Shown here one piece after another: positions 16,492-25,803 of a DNA stretch of 64,000 bases; positions within the stretch are counted from its first letter, which is position 1, and each line of letters starts with the position of its first letter. Source of the stretch: Arthrobacter bambusae (GTDB lineage: Bacteria > Actinomycetota > Actinomycetes > Actinomycetales > Micrococcaceae); assembly GCF_030812595.1 (NCBI RefSeq), contig NZ_JAUSSZ010000009.1:155359-219358 (forward strand), read 5' to 3'. A program made the position numbers and the translations under genes. Under the pieces are notes generated by a model. It saw only the letters and a list, made by a program, of their open reading frames with translations. It ran no database searches and had not been told where the DNA came from.

Positions 16492-17181
16492 ATGCTTGCT
16501 ACAAAGCGCACGTCTTTTGCGATCGCCGGTCTCGCCGCTTCCGCCCTGCTGGGCCTCACTGCTTGTGGCGGCTCCGGTTCCACGGCAGCACCGTCGTCCG
16601 CCGCTCCTAGCTCGTCCAGCGCATCCAGCTCGTCTTCGACCATGGAAGCGAGCCCCTCCGCCTCGGCAAGTGCCGCGATGGATCCGACCAAAGACCTGGT
16701 TGGCCCGGGCTGCGCAAGCTACGCTTCCCAGGTTCCGAGCGGTGCAGGTTCCGTTGCGGGCATGGCTGTAGACCCCGTAGCCGTGGCTGCTTCCAACAAC
16801 CCGCTGCTCAAGACCCTCACGGCCGCTGTGTCCGGCAAGCTGAACCCGAAAGTGAACTTGGTGGACACGCTTAACGGCAGCCAGTTCACGGTCTTCGCTC
16901 CTGTGGACAGCGCCTTCGCCAAGATCCCCGCCGCGACCATCGACAGCCTCAAGACCGACGATGCCCTCCTGAGCAAGATCCTCACGTACCACGTGGTCCC
17001 CGGCCAGCTGACCCCGGACCAGATCGTGGGAACCCACAAGACGGTTGAGGGCGACTCAGTGACCGTCACGGGGACCAAGGACGCACTCAAGGTTGATGGA
17101 AGCTCCGCCGTGATCTGCGGTGGCGTCCACACCGCCAACGCCACGGTGTACCTGGTCGACTCCGTCCTGATGCCGAAATAA
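16492..17181 (+). CDS. Fasciclin-domain lipoprotein
   Basis: 229 residues. The signal ends LTAC with lipidated Cys at 25, followed by a Ser/Ala/Pro linker of about 40 residues and one fasciclin (FAS1) domain from about residue 95. That domain contains [15 protein letters not shown] and [15 protein letters not shown], the two conserved FAS1 boxes, and ends [12 protein letters not shown]. It resembles the mycobacterial MPT70/MPT83 surface antigens, which may mediate adhesion. It stands alone with a terminator directly downstream. Confidence 0.92.
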   Translation: MLATKRTSFAIAGLAASALLGLTACGGSGSTAAPSSAAPSSSSASSSSSTMEASPSASASAAMDPTKDLVGPGCASYASQVPSGAGSVAGMAVDPVAVAASNNPLLKTLTAAVSGKLNPKVNLVDTLNGSQFTVFAPVDSAFAKIPAATIDSLKTDDALLSKILTYHVVPGQLTPDQIVGTHKTVEGDSVTVTGTKDALKVDGSSAVICGGVHTANATVYLVDSVLMPK

Positions 17182-17203
17182 ATCCCAGTAGCTTCCGTAT
17201 TGT

Positions 17204-17237
17204 CCATGCCCCCTAAGATTCGTCCTAGGGGGCATGG
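17204..17237 (+). terminator. Hairpin terminator after the fasciclin gene
   Basis: Perfect 12-bp stem CCATGCCCCCTA / TAGGGGGCATGG with a 10-base loop, 22 bases after the stop codon. It separates the fasciclin gene from the photolyase gene that follows. Confidence 0.85.
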
Positions 17238-17264
17238 CCTTTGCATAAAATCCGAGGAGGATGA

Positions 17265-18650
17265 GTGAAGCCGTCAATCGTGTGGTTCCGGGACGACCTC
17301 CGGACCGCGGACAACCCGGCGCTGCGGGCGGCAGCCGACGACGGTGCCGCCGTCGCGCTTTATGTCTTCGACGAGGAATCGCCGGGCATCAGGCCGCCCG
17401 GCGGCGCGTCCCGCTGGTGGCTGCATCATTCCCTCCTCGCCCTCCGCGATGACCTCGCATGCTTGGGCGTGCCGCTCCTGCTGCGACGCGGACCGGCGGC
17501 AGAGGTCATCCGGGAAACCGCGACGGCGATGGGTTCCGGATCGCTGTACTGGAACCGCCGTTATGGCGGGGCAGAGCGAACGCTCGACGCCGGGATCAAG
17601 GCCTGGGCCCGCGAATCCGGGATGCATGCAGAGAGTTTCCAGGCCTCTTTGCTGCATGAACCGTTGGATGTCACCACCAAGCAGGGGGGACCCTTCAAGG
17701 TCTTCACGCCATTTTGGCGGACCGTGTCCGGGATGGATTTCCGCGAACCCCTGGAAGCTCCGGAACCGGGCCGGGGGTTCTCCGGCCAGCTTCCTGAGTC
17801 CGAGGACCTGGACACGTGGGGATTGCTGCCGAGGAACCCCGATTGGTCGGGCGGATTGTCCGAAAGCTGGCAGCCGGGTCCGGTCCAGGCGCACGAGTTC
17901 CTTGATGACTTCGTGGAGCACGGGATTGCCGACTATTCGGTGAACCGGGACCGTCCGGACCTGCCGGGCAGCAGCCGGTTGTCGCCTTTCCTGCGCTGGG
18001 GACAGCTCAGTCCCTTCGAGGTGTGGCACGCCCTGCAAGGCCGGCGCCGGGAACTGGGCGACGGTGCGGCAGTCTTCGCCTCGGAACTCGGGTGGCGCGA
18101 ATTTTGCTGGCATCAATACTTCCATCACCCGGACCTGGCCACAGCCAATTTGCGGCCTGGGTTCGACCACTATCCGTGGGCTTGGCCGAGGGCCGAGGCG
18201 GGCAGCCCGGAGACCCAGGATGCCGCCGACCTCCTTCGCGCATGGCAGGAGGGTCGCACCGGATTCCCCTTGGTGGACGCCGGCCAGCGGCAATTGTGGC
18301 ACTTGGGCTGGATGCATAACCGGGTCCGCATGGTTTCCGCCAGCCTTCTCGTCAAGAACCTTGGCATCCACTGGCAGGTGGGCGAGCAATGGTTTTGGGA
18401 CACCCTGGTGGATGCCGATCCTGCGTCCAATCCCGCGAACTGGCAGTGGGTAGCCGGTTCCGGCGCGGACGCGTCGCCCTTCTTCAGGATCTTCAACCCG
18501 GAGACCCAGGCAGCGAAATTCGATCCGGACGGCAGATACGTCGGCAAGTGGATCCCCGAGCTCTCTACTGCGGATTATCCGGATCCGGTGGTTGACCTTA
18601 AAGCCTCGCGCCGGGAGGCGTTGGATGCTTTCGGCTCGCTGCCTCGTTGA
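17265..18650 (+). CDS. phr: Deoxyribodipyrimidine photolyase
   Basis: 461 residues. The N-terminal Rossmann-like antenna domain begins VWFRDDLRTADNPAL, and the C-terminal FAD domain carries the signature WHLGWMHNRVRMVSASLLVKNL and WQWVAGSGADASPFFRIFNP. Class I CPD photolyase, repairing UV cyclobutane dimers with light. GTG 17265 is chosen because GAGGAGG lies 6 bases before it; an ATG four bases earlier is out of frame. Confidence 0.93.
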   Translation: MKPSIVWFRDDLRTADNPALRAAADDGAAVALYVFDEESPGIRPPGGASRWWLHHSLLALRDDLACLGVPLLLRRGPAAEVIRETATAMGSGSLYWNRRYGGAERTLDAGIKAWARESGMHAESFQASLLHEPLDVTTKQGGPFKVFTPFWRTVSGMDFREPLEAPEPGRGFSGQLPESEDLDTWGLLPRNPDWSGGLSESWQPGPVQAHEFLDDFVEHGIADYSVNRDRPDLPGSSRLSPFLRWGQLSPFEVWHALQGRRRELGDGAAVFASELGWREFCWHQYFHHPDLATANLRPGFDHYPWAWPRAEAGSPETQDAADLLRAWQEGRTGFPLVDAGQRQLWHLGWMHNRVRMVSASLLVKNLGIHWQVGEQWFWDTLVDADPASNPANWQWVAGSGADASPFFRIFNPETQAAKFDPDGRYVGKWIPELSTADYPDPVVDLKASRREALDAFGSLPR

Positions 18651-18668
18651 GCCGGGCCACAACTATCT

Positions 18669-18746
18669 ACCACTTTTGAACGGGGCACGGACCGACGCCG
18701 CCCGGCCCGCTGGGGTTTCCGCCGTCGGGCCTTCCCCGAAAGTGGT
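18669..18746 (+). terminator. Possible branched terminator after the photolyase gene
   Basis: ACCACTTT (18669-18676) pairs with AAAGTGGT (18739-18746), enclosing a GC-rich segment that itself can pair GGCCCG with CGGGCC. It begins 19 bases after the photolyase stop. No clear T run, so the role is uncertain. Confidence 0.35.
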
Positions 18747-18891
18747 CAGGTGTTGCGGGCGGGAGCGCGAGCGCTCTAGAAATTAGTAGGAAGTCCGAGT
18801 ATATTCGGGATCAAAGACGTCCCGGAGCGCAGTTGGACATGTGCTTTCGAGGCCGATGGCGGGCATTTCCCCACATGCAAAGGAGCATTCC

Positions 18892-20391
18892 ATGGTGCGC
18901 GAACTTTCCCACTACATTGATGGCCAGAGGATCGACGGGACCTCCGGGCGCTTCAGTGATGTCTATGATCCCTGCACCGGCGAAGTTCAGGCGAAGCTTC
19001 CCTTGGCCAGCGCCGACGAGGTCAGGAACGCGATCGCGAACGCGGAGAAGGGCCAGCTCGAATGGGCCGCCATGAACCCGCAGCGACGCGGCAGGATCCT
19101 GCTGAAGTTCGTGGATCTTGTCAACGAACACATGGACGAACTCGCTACCCTGCTCTCCTCGGAGCACGGCAAGACCTTCCCCGATGCCAAGGGCGATATC
19201 CAGCGCGGCATCGAGGTGGTGGAGTTCTCGGCAGGCGCGCCGCACCTGCTCAAGGGTGAATTCTCCGACAACGCCGGAGCCGGCATCGACGTCCACTCGT
19301 TGCGCCAGCCGCTGGGCGTCGTCGCGGGCATCACGCCTTTCAACTTCCCGGCCATGATTCCGCTCTGGAAGTCCGGCCCCGCGCTGGCGGCCGGCAATGC
19401 CTTCATCCTCAAGCCCTCGGAGCGCGACCCCTCGGTGCCGCTGCGCCTGGCCGAGCTCTTCACCGAGGCCGGATTGCCGAACGGCGTCTTCAACGTCATC
19501 AATGGCGACAAGGAAGCCGTGGACACCCTCCTCGAGGATCCCCGCGTGAAGGCCATCGGGTTCGTTGGTTCGACGCCGATTGCCCAGTACATCTATGCCA
19601 CGGCGGCGGCCCACGGAAAGCGCGCCCAGTGCTTCGGCGGTGCCAAGAACCACATGGTGATCATGCCCGACGCCGATCTCGACATGGCCGCGGACGCCCT
19701 CATCGGCGCCGGTTTCGGCTCCGCCGGCGAACGCTGCATGGCCATCTCCGTGGCAGTCCCGGTGGGCGAGGAGACCGCGGACCAGCTCGTTTCCAAGCTG
19801 CAGGAGCGCATCAAGGGACTGAAAGTGGGCCCCAGCCTGGCGAAGGATTCGGACTTCGGCCCGGTGGTGGCAGCCTCGGCGAAAGAACGGATCGAGGGCT
19901 ACATCCAGGCCGGCGTCGACCAAGGCGCAACCCTTGTCACCGATGGCCGCGGCCTCACAGTGGACGGCTACGAAGGTGGCTTCTGGGTTGGTCCGACGCT
20001 GTTCGACAACGTCACGAAGGACATGTCCATCTACAAGGACGAGATCTTCGGCCCTGTCCTGAGTGTCCTCCGCGCGGCTGACTATGAGGAAGCGCTGCGG
20101 CTCTGTTCGGAGCACGAGTTCGGCAACGGCGTCGCGATCTTCACCCGCGACGGCGACTCCGCCCGTGACTTCGCCAGCCGGGTGGAGGTAGGCATGGTGG
20201 GTGTCAACGTCCCGATTCCGGTGCCGATCGCTTACTACACCTTCGGCGGCTGGAAGGCTTCGGGTTTTGGCGACCTCAACCAGCACGGTCCGGACGCCTT
20301 CCGCTTCTACACCAAGACCAAGACGGTCACCACCCGTTGGCCTTCCGGCATCCGCCAGGGCGCCAGCTTCGTGATGCCGGCCGGCAGCTAA
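18892..20391 (+). CDS. mmsA: Methylmalonate-semialdehyde dehydrogenase (CoA-acylating)
   Basis: 499 residues from ATG 18892, chosen for the AAGGAG six bases upstream; in-frame ATGs further upstream have no such site. An aldehyde dehydrogenase with ITPFNFPAMIPLW, the coenzyme loop GFVGSTPIA and the catalytic Cys in SAGERCMAIS, all in the form typical of MmsA. It converts methylmalonate semialdehyde to propionyl-CoA with NAD and CoA at the end of valine degradation. It is the first gene of a four-gene valine catabolic operon. Confidence 0.94.
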   Translation: MVRELSHYIDGQRIDGTSGRFSDVYDPCTGEVQAKLPLASADEVRNAIANAEKGQLEWAAMNPQRRGRILLKFVDLVNEHMDELATLLSSEHGKTFPDAKGDIQRGIEVVEFSAGAPHLLKGEFSDNAGAGIDVHSLRQPLGVVAGITPFNFPAMIPLWKSGPALAAGNAFILKPSERDPSVPLRLAELFTEAGLPNGVFNVINGDKEAVDTLLEDPRVKAIGFVGSTPIAQYIYATAAAHGKRAQCFGGAKNHMVIMPDADLDMAADALIGAGFGSAGERCMAISVAVPVGEETADQLVSKLQERIKGLKVGPSLAKDSDFGPVVAASAKERIEGYIQAGVDQGATLVTDGRGLTVDGYEGGFWVGPTLFDNVTKDMSIYKDEIFGPVLSVLRAADYEEALRLCSEHEFGNGVAIFTRDGDSARDFASRVEVGMVGVNVPIPVPIAYYTFGGWKASGFGDLNQHGPDAFRFYTKTKTVTTRWPSGIRQGASFVMPAGS

Positions 20392-21437
20392 TGGCTGAGG
20401 TTCTGTTCGAGAAGCGCGGCCACCTTGGCGTTATTACCCTGAATCGGCCCCAAGCGGTCAACGCCCTGACATCCGGCATGGTGCACGCCATGCTGGAGCA
20501 GCTCACTGCTTGGGCCGACGACGACGCCGTCAAGACGGTTTTGGTGCACGGCGCCGGGGATCGTGGATTGTGCGCGGGTGGCGACATCGTGGCGATCTAC
20601 GACGACATGCTGCGCCACGGGGACCAGACGACAGACTTCTGGGCTGCGGAGTACCGCTTGAACTCGCTCATCGCCCGGTACCCGAAGCCTTACGTGGCCT
20701 TCATGGACGGGCTCGTCCTGGGCGGCGGTGTGGGGATCTCCGCCCACGGATCGGTCCGGGTTGTCACCGAGCGGACCCGCACCGGCATGCCGGAAACCAC
20801 CATAGGTTTTGTGCCCGACGTCGGCGGGACGTTCCTGCTGGCCCGCGCGCCCGGGGAATCGGGCACCCACGCAGCCCTCACGGGCGCCCACTTGAGCGGG
20901 GCCGACGCCTTGTTCCTCGGGCTCGCGGACCACTTTGTCCCGTCCGAAAGCCTGCCCGCGCTCGCGGAAGCGCTCGAAAGCTCGACTGCGGAAGCCGCCG
21001 TCGAGCGCTTCATGCAGGAACCGCCAGCCTCGTCATTGACCGGTCAGCGCGACTGGATCGACGATGCCTATTCTTCCGATGACGCCGGGGAAATCGTGGC
21101 CAGGCTCCGTGCCTCCGGCGGGGAGGCCGCTGCAGCCGCGGACACGATCGAGGCGAAGTCGCCTACAGCCGTGAAGGTCACCCTGGAATCGCTGCGGCGA
21201 GTCCGGGGACTCTCCCTCGAGGAGGCCTTGGAACAGGAATACCGCGTTGGCGTGCGGTGCCTGGCAGGGCCGGATTTTCGCGAGGGGATCCGCGCCCAAG
21301 TGATTGACAAGGACCGCAACCCACAATGGAAGCCAGCTTCCCTGGCGGAGGTGTCGCCAGCCGCCGTCGAGGGCTTCTTCGCCTCGCTCGGCGACCGTGA
21401 ACTCAAACTTCATTCAAAGGAGTCCGACCATGTCTGA
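20391..21437 (+). CDS. 3-hydroxyisobutyryl-CoA hydrolase
   Basis: 348 residues; ATG overlaps the mmsA stop (TAATG), so the longer upstream frame is not used. A crotonase-fold protein with AGGDIVAIYDD, DGLVLGGGVGIS and PETTIGFVPDVGG, and a total length well beyond ordinary enoyl-CoA hydratases, as expected for HIBCH-type hydrolases. It releases free 3-hydroxyisobutyrate, the substrate of the next enzyme. The order mmsA-hydrolase-mmsB-hydratase covers the valine branch from methacrylyl-CoA onward. Confidence 0.9.
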   Translation: MAEVLFEKRGHLGVITLNRPQAVNALTSGMVHAMLEQLTAWADDDAVKTVLVHGAGDRGLCAGGDIVAIYDDMLRHGDQTTDFWAAEYRLNSLIARYPKPYVAFMDGLVLGGGVGISAHGSVRVVTERTRTGMPETTIGFVPDVGGTFLLARAPGESGTHAALTGAHLSGADALFLGLADHFVPSESLPALAEALESSTAEAAVERFMQEPPASSLTGQRDWIDDAYSSDDAGEIVARLRASGGEAAAAADTIEAKSPTAVKVTLESLRRVRGLSLEEALEQEYRVGVRCLAGPDFREGIRAQVIDKDRNPQWKPASLAEVSPAAVEGFFASLGDRELKLHSKESDHV

Positions 21438-22350
21438 CGCAGTTTCCGGCACCATCGCTTTCCTCGGCCTTGGCCACATGGGCGGCCCCATGGCCGTGAA
21501 CCTGGTCAAGGCCGGACACCGGGTGGTCGCGTACGATCCCGTGCCGGCGGCACTCGAGACGGCGCGTGAACACGGCATTGCCACGGTGGACTCCGCCTCG
21601 GAGGCCGTGGCCGGGGCATCCGTTGTCCTGACCATGCTGCCCAGCGGCAAGCACGTCCTGGACGCTTACCGGGGAGTGTACGGAGCACCGGGCCTGCTCT
21701 CGGTAGCTGCGCCGGGCACGCTGTTCCTGGACTGCTCCACCATCAACGTTGACGAGGCCCGCGAAGCAGCTGCGCTTGCCCTGGAGGCCGGCCACCGCTC
21801 CGTGGACGCACCGGTTTCCGGAGGCGTAGTAGGCGCTGAAGCCGGGACCCTGACTTTCATGGTGGGCGCGCTGCCCGAGGACTTCGAAACGGTGAAGCCG
21901 ATCCTGGAACTCATGGGCCGCAGAATCGTGCACTGCGGCGACCACGGAGCCGGCCAGGCCGCGAAGGTCTGCAACAACATGATCCTGGGCGTTTCCATGA
22001 TTGCCGTCAGCGAGGCTTTCGTCCTGGGCGAGAAGCTGGGCCTGACGCACCAAGCATTGTTCGACGTCGCCTCCAATGCCTCGGGACAATGCTGGGCCCT
22101 GACCACCAACTGCCCGGTTCCCGGACCGGTCCCCACGAGCCCGGCCAACCGCGACTACCAACCCGGATTCGCCGGAGCGCTCATGGCCAAGGATCTCCGG
22201 CTCGCGGTCAATGCGCTTGAGAGCACCGGAGTGGACGGGCGAATGGGGCACTTGGCCTCGCAGATTTACGACGCTTTCGCGGCCGAAGGTGGAGCCGGGC
22301 GGGATTTCTCCGGCATCATTACGGACATCCGGGACAAGTCCGCCAAGTAG
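21430..22350 (+). CDS. mmsB: 3-hydroxyisobutyrate dehydrogenase
   Basis: 306 residues; ATG 21430 overlaps the previous gene by eight bases. The NAD-binding loop is [20 protein letters not shown], followed by [21 protein letters not shown] (substrate motif) and [15 protein letters not shown], which carries the catalytic Lys. It oxidises 3-hydroxyisobutyrate to methylmalonate semialdehyde, feeding MmsA. Confidence 0.94.
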   Translation: MSDAVSGTIAFLGLGHMGGPMAVNLVKAGHRVVAYDPVPAALETAREHGIATVDSASEAVAGASVVLTMLPSGKHVLDAYRGVYGAPGLLSVAAPGTLFLDCSTINVDEAREAAALALEAGHRSVDAPVSGGVVGAEAGTLTFMVGALPEDFETVKPILELMGRRIVHCGDHGAGQAAKVCNNMILGVSMIAVSEAFVLGEKLGLTHQALFDVASNASGQCWALTTNCPVPGPVPTSPANRDYQPGFAGALMAKDLRLAVNALESTGVDGRMGHLASQIYDAFAAEGGAGRDFSGIITDIRDKSAK

Positions 22351-22390
22351 CCTTGGCGGGCAAAGGACATCACAACAAAAGGGGCACGGC

Positions 22391-23170
22391 TTGGCGCAGC
22401 AATACGAAAACATCCTGGTGGAACTCCGGGGACGGGTGGGCTTGGTGACCCTGAACCGTCCGAAAGCGCTCAATGCGTTGAACCAGGCCACCATGAATGA
22501 GATCGTGGCGGCTGTGTCGGAGATGGATGCGGACCCCGGGGTGGGCGCCGTGGTGATCACCGGCTCGGAGAAGGCCTTCGCTGCCGGCGCCGACATCAAG
22601 GAGATGGCATCCAAGGGATACATGGAAATGTATGCCGCCGACTGGTTCCGCGGCTGGGAAGACCTTACGCGCCTCCGCGTTCCCGTCATTGCCGCGGTGT
22701 CCGGCTTTGCCCTGGGTGGCGGCTGCGAACTTGCAATGATGTGCGATTTCATCATCGCAGGGGACAATGCCAAGTTCGGCCAACCGGAAATCAACCTCGG
22801 CGTCCTTCCAGGGATGGGCGGCTCGCAGCGGCTGACCCGTGCCGTGGGCAAGGCGAAGGCGATGGACATGATCCTCACCGGGCGGTTCATGGACGCCGAG
22901 GAAGCCGAGCGTTCGGGTCTCGTGTCCCGCGTGGTCCCGACCGATTCAGTAGTGGAGGAGGCCGTGAAAGCCGCCGAAGTGATCGCATCCAAGTCCAAAC
23001 CGGTTGCCATGATGGCGAAGGAGGCCGTCAACGCAGCTTTCGAAACCGGCCTGTCCCAGGGTATCCAGTTTGAACGACGGATCTTCCACTCGTTGTTCGC
23101 CATCGAGGACCAGAAGGAAGGCATGGCAGCATTCACCGAGAAACGCCAGCCGGAGTTCAAGCACCGATAA
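22391..23170 (+). CDS. Enoyl-CoA hydratase
   Basis: 259 residues starting at TTG 22391, chosen because AAAAGGGGC precedes it and [11 protein letters not shown] matches the family's usual N-terminus. Crotonase motifs [16 protein letters not shown] and [14 protein letters not shown] are present, with catalytic Glu in the [17 protein letters not shown] region. It probably hydrates methacrylyl-CoA to 3-hydroxyisobutyryl-CoA in this operon, though such enzymes are often broad. The family B palindrome downstream is the operon's end. Confidence 0.9.
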   Translation: MAQQYENILVELRGRVGLVTLNRPKALNALNQATMNEIVAAVSEMDADPGVGAVVITGSEKAFAAGADIKEMASKGYMEMYAADWFRGWEDLTRLRVPVIAAVSGFALGGGCELAMMCDFIIAGDNAKFGQPEINLGVLPGMGGSQRLTRAVGKAKAMDMILTGRFMDAEEAERSGLVSRVVPTDSVVEEAVKAAEVIASKSKPVAMMAKEAVNAAFETGLSQGIQFERRIFHSLFAIEDQKEGMAAFTEKRQPEFKHR

Positions 23171-23171
23171 C

Positions 23172-23235
23172 CCATCGATTGCTGAGTAAGTGCCGTTTTG
23201 AGGGCTCAAAACGGCACTTACTCAGCAACGGATGG
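23172..23235. repeat. Solitary palindromic element of family B (copy B1)
   Basis: Perfect 24-bp arms (23179-23202 and 23205-23228) separated by only two bases; pairing continues outward (CCAT/ATGG) after two mismatches. Outer part CCATCGATTGCT and inner GTTTTGAG/CTCAAAAC match the elements at 55301-55360 and 56363-56418. It lies between the convergent enoyl-CoA hydratase and MarR genes, where it can act as a two-way terminator. Confidence 0.9.
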
Positions 23236-23241
23236 CTCTGC

Positions 23242-23763
23242 TCAGTCCGTGAAGTCTCCCGCCGCCTTGCGGAAGTCTCCCAGCACGCGAATCAGGTGCT
23301 CGACGTCTTCGTCCCCGAAACCGGACTGGCCGAAGACTTCGTTGTTGAGGGCCGCCGTCGCGCGCTTCGCGAGGGTGCGGCCCTCCGCGGTGAGCTCGAT
23401 CAGCGTGGTGCGTCCGTCGGTGGGGTGCGGAGAGCGGACCACGAGCGCTGCCTTTTCGAGGCGGTCGACGGCGTTGGTCACCGATGTCGGATGCACTTGG
23501 AGCAGCGCACTGGCCTTGTTCATGGGCAACGCGCCGCTGCGCGCGAAACTCAGCAGGGCCAGGAGTTCGTAACGTGCGAAGGTCAGGCCGTACGGCTTCA
23601 ACACGCCCTCGATCCGCGCCAGGAGGATCTGCTGGGTGCGCATGATCGCGGTGATGGCCGCCATGGGCGCGGCGACATCGCCCCAGCCGTGGCGTTCCCA
23701 GTTTCGCTGGGCGTCGGCGATGGGGTCGCGGGGGAGCGGGCTGCCCACGGTGCCTCCTGACAT
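23242..23763 (-). CDS. MarR-family transcriptional regulator
   Basis: 173 residues from the ATG at 23763 (MSGGTVG...); a longer open frame upstream has no site. The winged helix reads TFARYELLALLSFARSGALPMNKASALLQVHPTSVTNAVDRLEKAALV and the wing has HPTDGRTTLIELTAEG. It starts 12 bases after the acyl-CoA synthetase stop on the same strand, so the two are co-transcribed. Probable ligand is an acyl- or aryl-CoA; likely targets are the synthetase operon and perhaps the valine operon. Confidence 0.9.
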   Translation of the reverse strand: MSGGTVGSPLPRDPIADAQRNWERHGWGDVAAPMAAITAIMRTQQILLARIEGVLKPYGLTFARYELLALLSFARSGALPMNKASALLQVHPTSVTNAVDRLEKAALVVRSPHPTDGRTTLIELTAEGRTLAKRATAALNNEVFGQSGFGDEDVEHLIRVLGDFRKAAGDFTD

Positions 23764-23774
23764 TGGTTGGTGGC

Positions 23775-25550
23775 CTATTCTTTCAGACTCGGAAACTCGT
23801 CCTCGGTGTACTCGACGCCCAGGCCGGCAGGCAGGGGACCGTCGCCGTGGCGGGCCTCTTCCGTGCCTCGGAGTTCCACACGCCGGATCTTTCCGGAAAT
23901 CGTCTTGGGCAACTCGCCGAATTCGAGCCGGCGGATGCGCTTGAACGGCGCCAGGTGCTGCCGGCAGTACCTGAGGATGTCCTCCGCCACGGCCGGACCT
24001 GGCTCGAACCCGGCGGCAAGCACCACGAACGCTTTGGGCACCGAAAGCTTGACCGGATCCGGGGAAGGGACGACGGCGGCCTCCGCCACCGCGGGGTGTT
24101 CGATCAGGACGCTCTCGAGTTCGAAGGGGGACAAGCGATAGTCCGAAGACTTGAAGACATCGTCCCCGCGGCCCACGTAGGTGATAACGCCGTTCCTGTC
24201 CCGGCTGGCCATGTCGCCCGTGTGGTAATAGCCGTCGCGGAAAGCCTCTGCGGTCTTTTCCGGATCCCCGAAGTAGGACTTCATGAGCCCGACGGGGCGG
24301 GGGTCCAGGCGCAAGCACAGCTCGCCGTCGTCGGCCTCTTCACCTGTGGCGGGGTCAACGAGAACGACGTCGTAGCCCGGCAGGGGCCGTCCCATCGAGC
24401 CGGTCTTGACCGGCTGGCCCGGGGTGTTGGCCACCTGGACTGTCGACTCCGTCTGCCCGAAGCCGTCGCGGATGGTCTGGCCCCAAGCCCTCTCCACTTG
24501 TCCGATGACCTCGGCGTTGAGGGGTTCGCCAGCCGAAACCACTTTTGTGGGCGGGGTTTTGAGCTGGGTCAGGTCTGCCTGGATGAGCATGCGCCACACG
24601 GTGGGCGGGGCGCAGAAACTCGTGACGCCTTCGCGCCCCATCTGTTCCATGAGGGCCTTGGCATCGAAGCGGTCGTAGTTGTAGACGAACACGCAGGCCT
24701 CCGCGATCCACGGCGTGAAAACATTGGACCACGCGTGCTTGGCCCAGCCGGGGGAAGCCACGTTGAGGTGGACGTCTCCGGGTTCCAAGCCAATCCAATA
24801 CATCGTGGAGAGGTGTCCCACGGGGTAGGACGTGTGGGTGTGCTCCACCAATTTGGCCCGTGACGTGGTGCCCGAAGTGAAGTAGAGGAGCATGGTTTCG
24901 TCGGCCGCCGTCGGGGCATCCGGGACGAAGCTGGTCTCCGCGGAATCCGCCTCGGCGTACTGGAGGGCATCGGTGTGCCGGCTGCCCGTGTTCTGGCTGG
25001 CGGTGTTCTGGCTATCCGTGTTCTGGCTATCCGCCCGGCCGCCGTCGTGCACTTCAATGAGCGTGTAATCGCCCGGCACCTCGGCGAACTTGGCAATGTT
25101 GGCGCTCCCGACGGCGGCCCAGCGGGCGCCCCCGCGCTCCACGCGATCCGCGATGTCGCGCGGGCCCATGAGCGTGGTGGTGGGGATCAGGACCACGCCG
25201 AGTTTGATCCCGGCGAGCATCAGTTCCCACAGCTCCACTTGGTTGCCGAGCATGATGATCATTCGGTCACCGCGGCGGACGCCTTTGGCGCGAAGCCAGT
25301 TGGCGAGCTGCGAGGACCGTGCGGAGAGCTCGGCGAAGCTGCGGCGGGTGGAGCTGCCGTCCTGCTCGACGATCACCAGCGCGGGCTTGTTGGCCGTGCC
25401 GGGGTTGGCCGCGATCTGGTCGAACCAGTCGAGGGCGAAGTTGAACTCGGTGAAGCGGGGCCACTGGAAGTCGTTGCGTGCCTGGGAGTAATTGGTGCGT
25501 AGCTCGATGAGCCGGTCGCGGGCTGCACGGAAGTCGTCGGTGACTGTCAT
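23775..25550 (-). CDS. AMP-dependent acyl-CoA synthetase (medium-chain/MACS type)
   Basis: 591 residues of the ANL superfamily. The P-loop is YFTSGTTSRAKLVEHTH, the AMP-binding part GYYHTGDMASRDRNG ... VGRGDDVFKSSDYR, and the C-terminal catalytic Lys lies in LPKTISGKIRR. It adenylates a carboxylic acid and loads it on CoA in the cytosol. Residues about 170-190 contain a five-residue repeat DSQNT in three variants, encoded by a 15-bp tandem repeat. Context with MarR and valine catabolism suggests a branched or aromatic acid; the substrate is not determined. Confidence 0.88.
   Translation of the reverse strand: MTVTDDFRAARDRLIELRTNYSQARNDFQWPRFTEFNFALDWFDQIAANPGTANKPALVIVEQDGSSTRRSFAELSARSSQLANWLRAKGVRRGDRMIIMLGNQVELWELMLAGIKLGVVLIPTTTLMGPRDIADRVERGGARWAAVGSANIAKFAEVPGDYTLIEVHDGGRADSQNTDSQNTASQNTGSRHTDALQYAEADSAETSFVPDAPTAADETMLLYFTSGTTSRAKLVEHTHTSYPVGHLSTMYWIGLEPGDVHLNVASPGWAKHAWSNVFTPWIAEACVFVYNYDRFDAKALMEQMGREGVTSFCAPPTVWRMLIQADLTQLKTPPTKVVSAGEPLNAEVIGQVERAWGQTIRDGFGQTESTVQVANTPGQPVKTGSMGRPLPGYDVVLVDPATGEEADDGELCLRLDPRPVGLMKSYFGDPEKTAEAFRDGYYHTGDMASRDRNGVITYVGRGDDVFKSSDYRLSPFELESVLIEHPAVAEAAVVPSPDPVKLSVPKAFVVLAAGFEPGPAVAEDILRYCRQHLAPFKRIRRLEFGELPKTISGKIRRVELRGTEEARHGDGPLPAGLGVEYTEDEFPSLKE
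24988..25032 (-). repeat. 15-bp coding tandem repeat, three copies
   Basis: Units at 24988, 25003 and 25018; the last two are identical (GTGTTCTGGCTATCC on the plus strand) and the first differs in the last four positions. They encode DSQNT-like pentapeptides in a surface loop of the acyl-CoA synthetase. Because 15 is a multiple of three, copy number change keeps the frame. Confidence 0.9.
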
Positions 25551-25710
25551 TGTCTGCCTTTCGCCCTGCCTGGATGGAGTCAGCGCGGACCGGGAACGAA
25601 CTGCCGCGTGATCCGCCTCACCTGCAATATACTAGGACATCCAAGGGTTTGGAAGAGGCCGGGCTTGACGGCAGCGCCCTGTCACGCAGTGCACACTTTT
25701 GCAGGAATGA

Positions 25711-25750
25711 CGACGGCGGTGCCCCGGAACGGCCCGGCAGACCGCCGTCG
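25711..25750 (-). terminator. Hairpin downstream of nadE
   Basis: CGACGGCGGT (25711-25720) pairs perfectly with ACCGCCGTCG (25741-25750) around a GC-rich 20-base loop that can pair further. It lies 54 bases beyond the nadE stop in the reading direction of nadE. Confidence 0.6.
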
Positions 25751-25803
25751 GGCAGTGCTAAAAGTTGCACAGCGTGACGGCGGCGCCTCGGTTCAGGGGC
25801 GTC

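Noticed and set aside
18811..20286. A 491-codon minus-strand frame across mmsA
   Set aside because: Shadow of mmsA; composition is rich in Arg/His/Gly as expected for an antisense frame of GC-rich DNA.
23242..24318. A 358-codon frame including MarR
   Set aside because: Only the last 173 residues are MarR-like; the earlier part is the acyl-CoA synthetase gene read in another frame.
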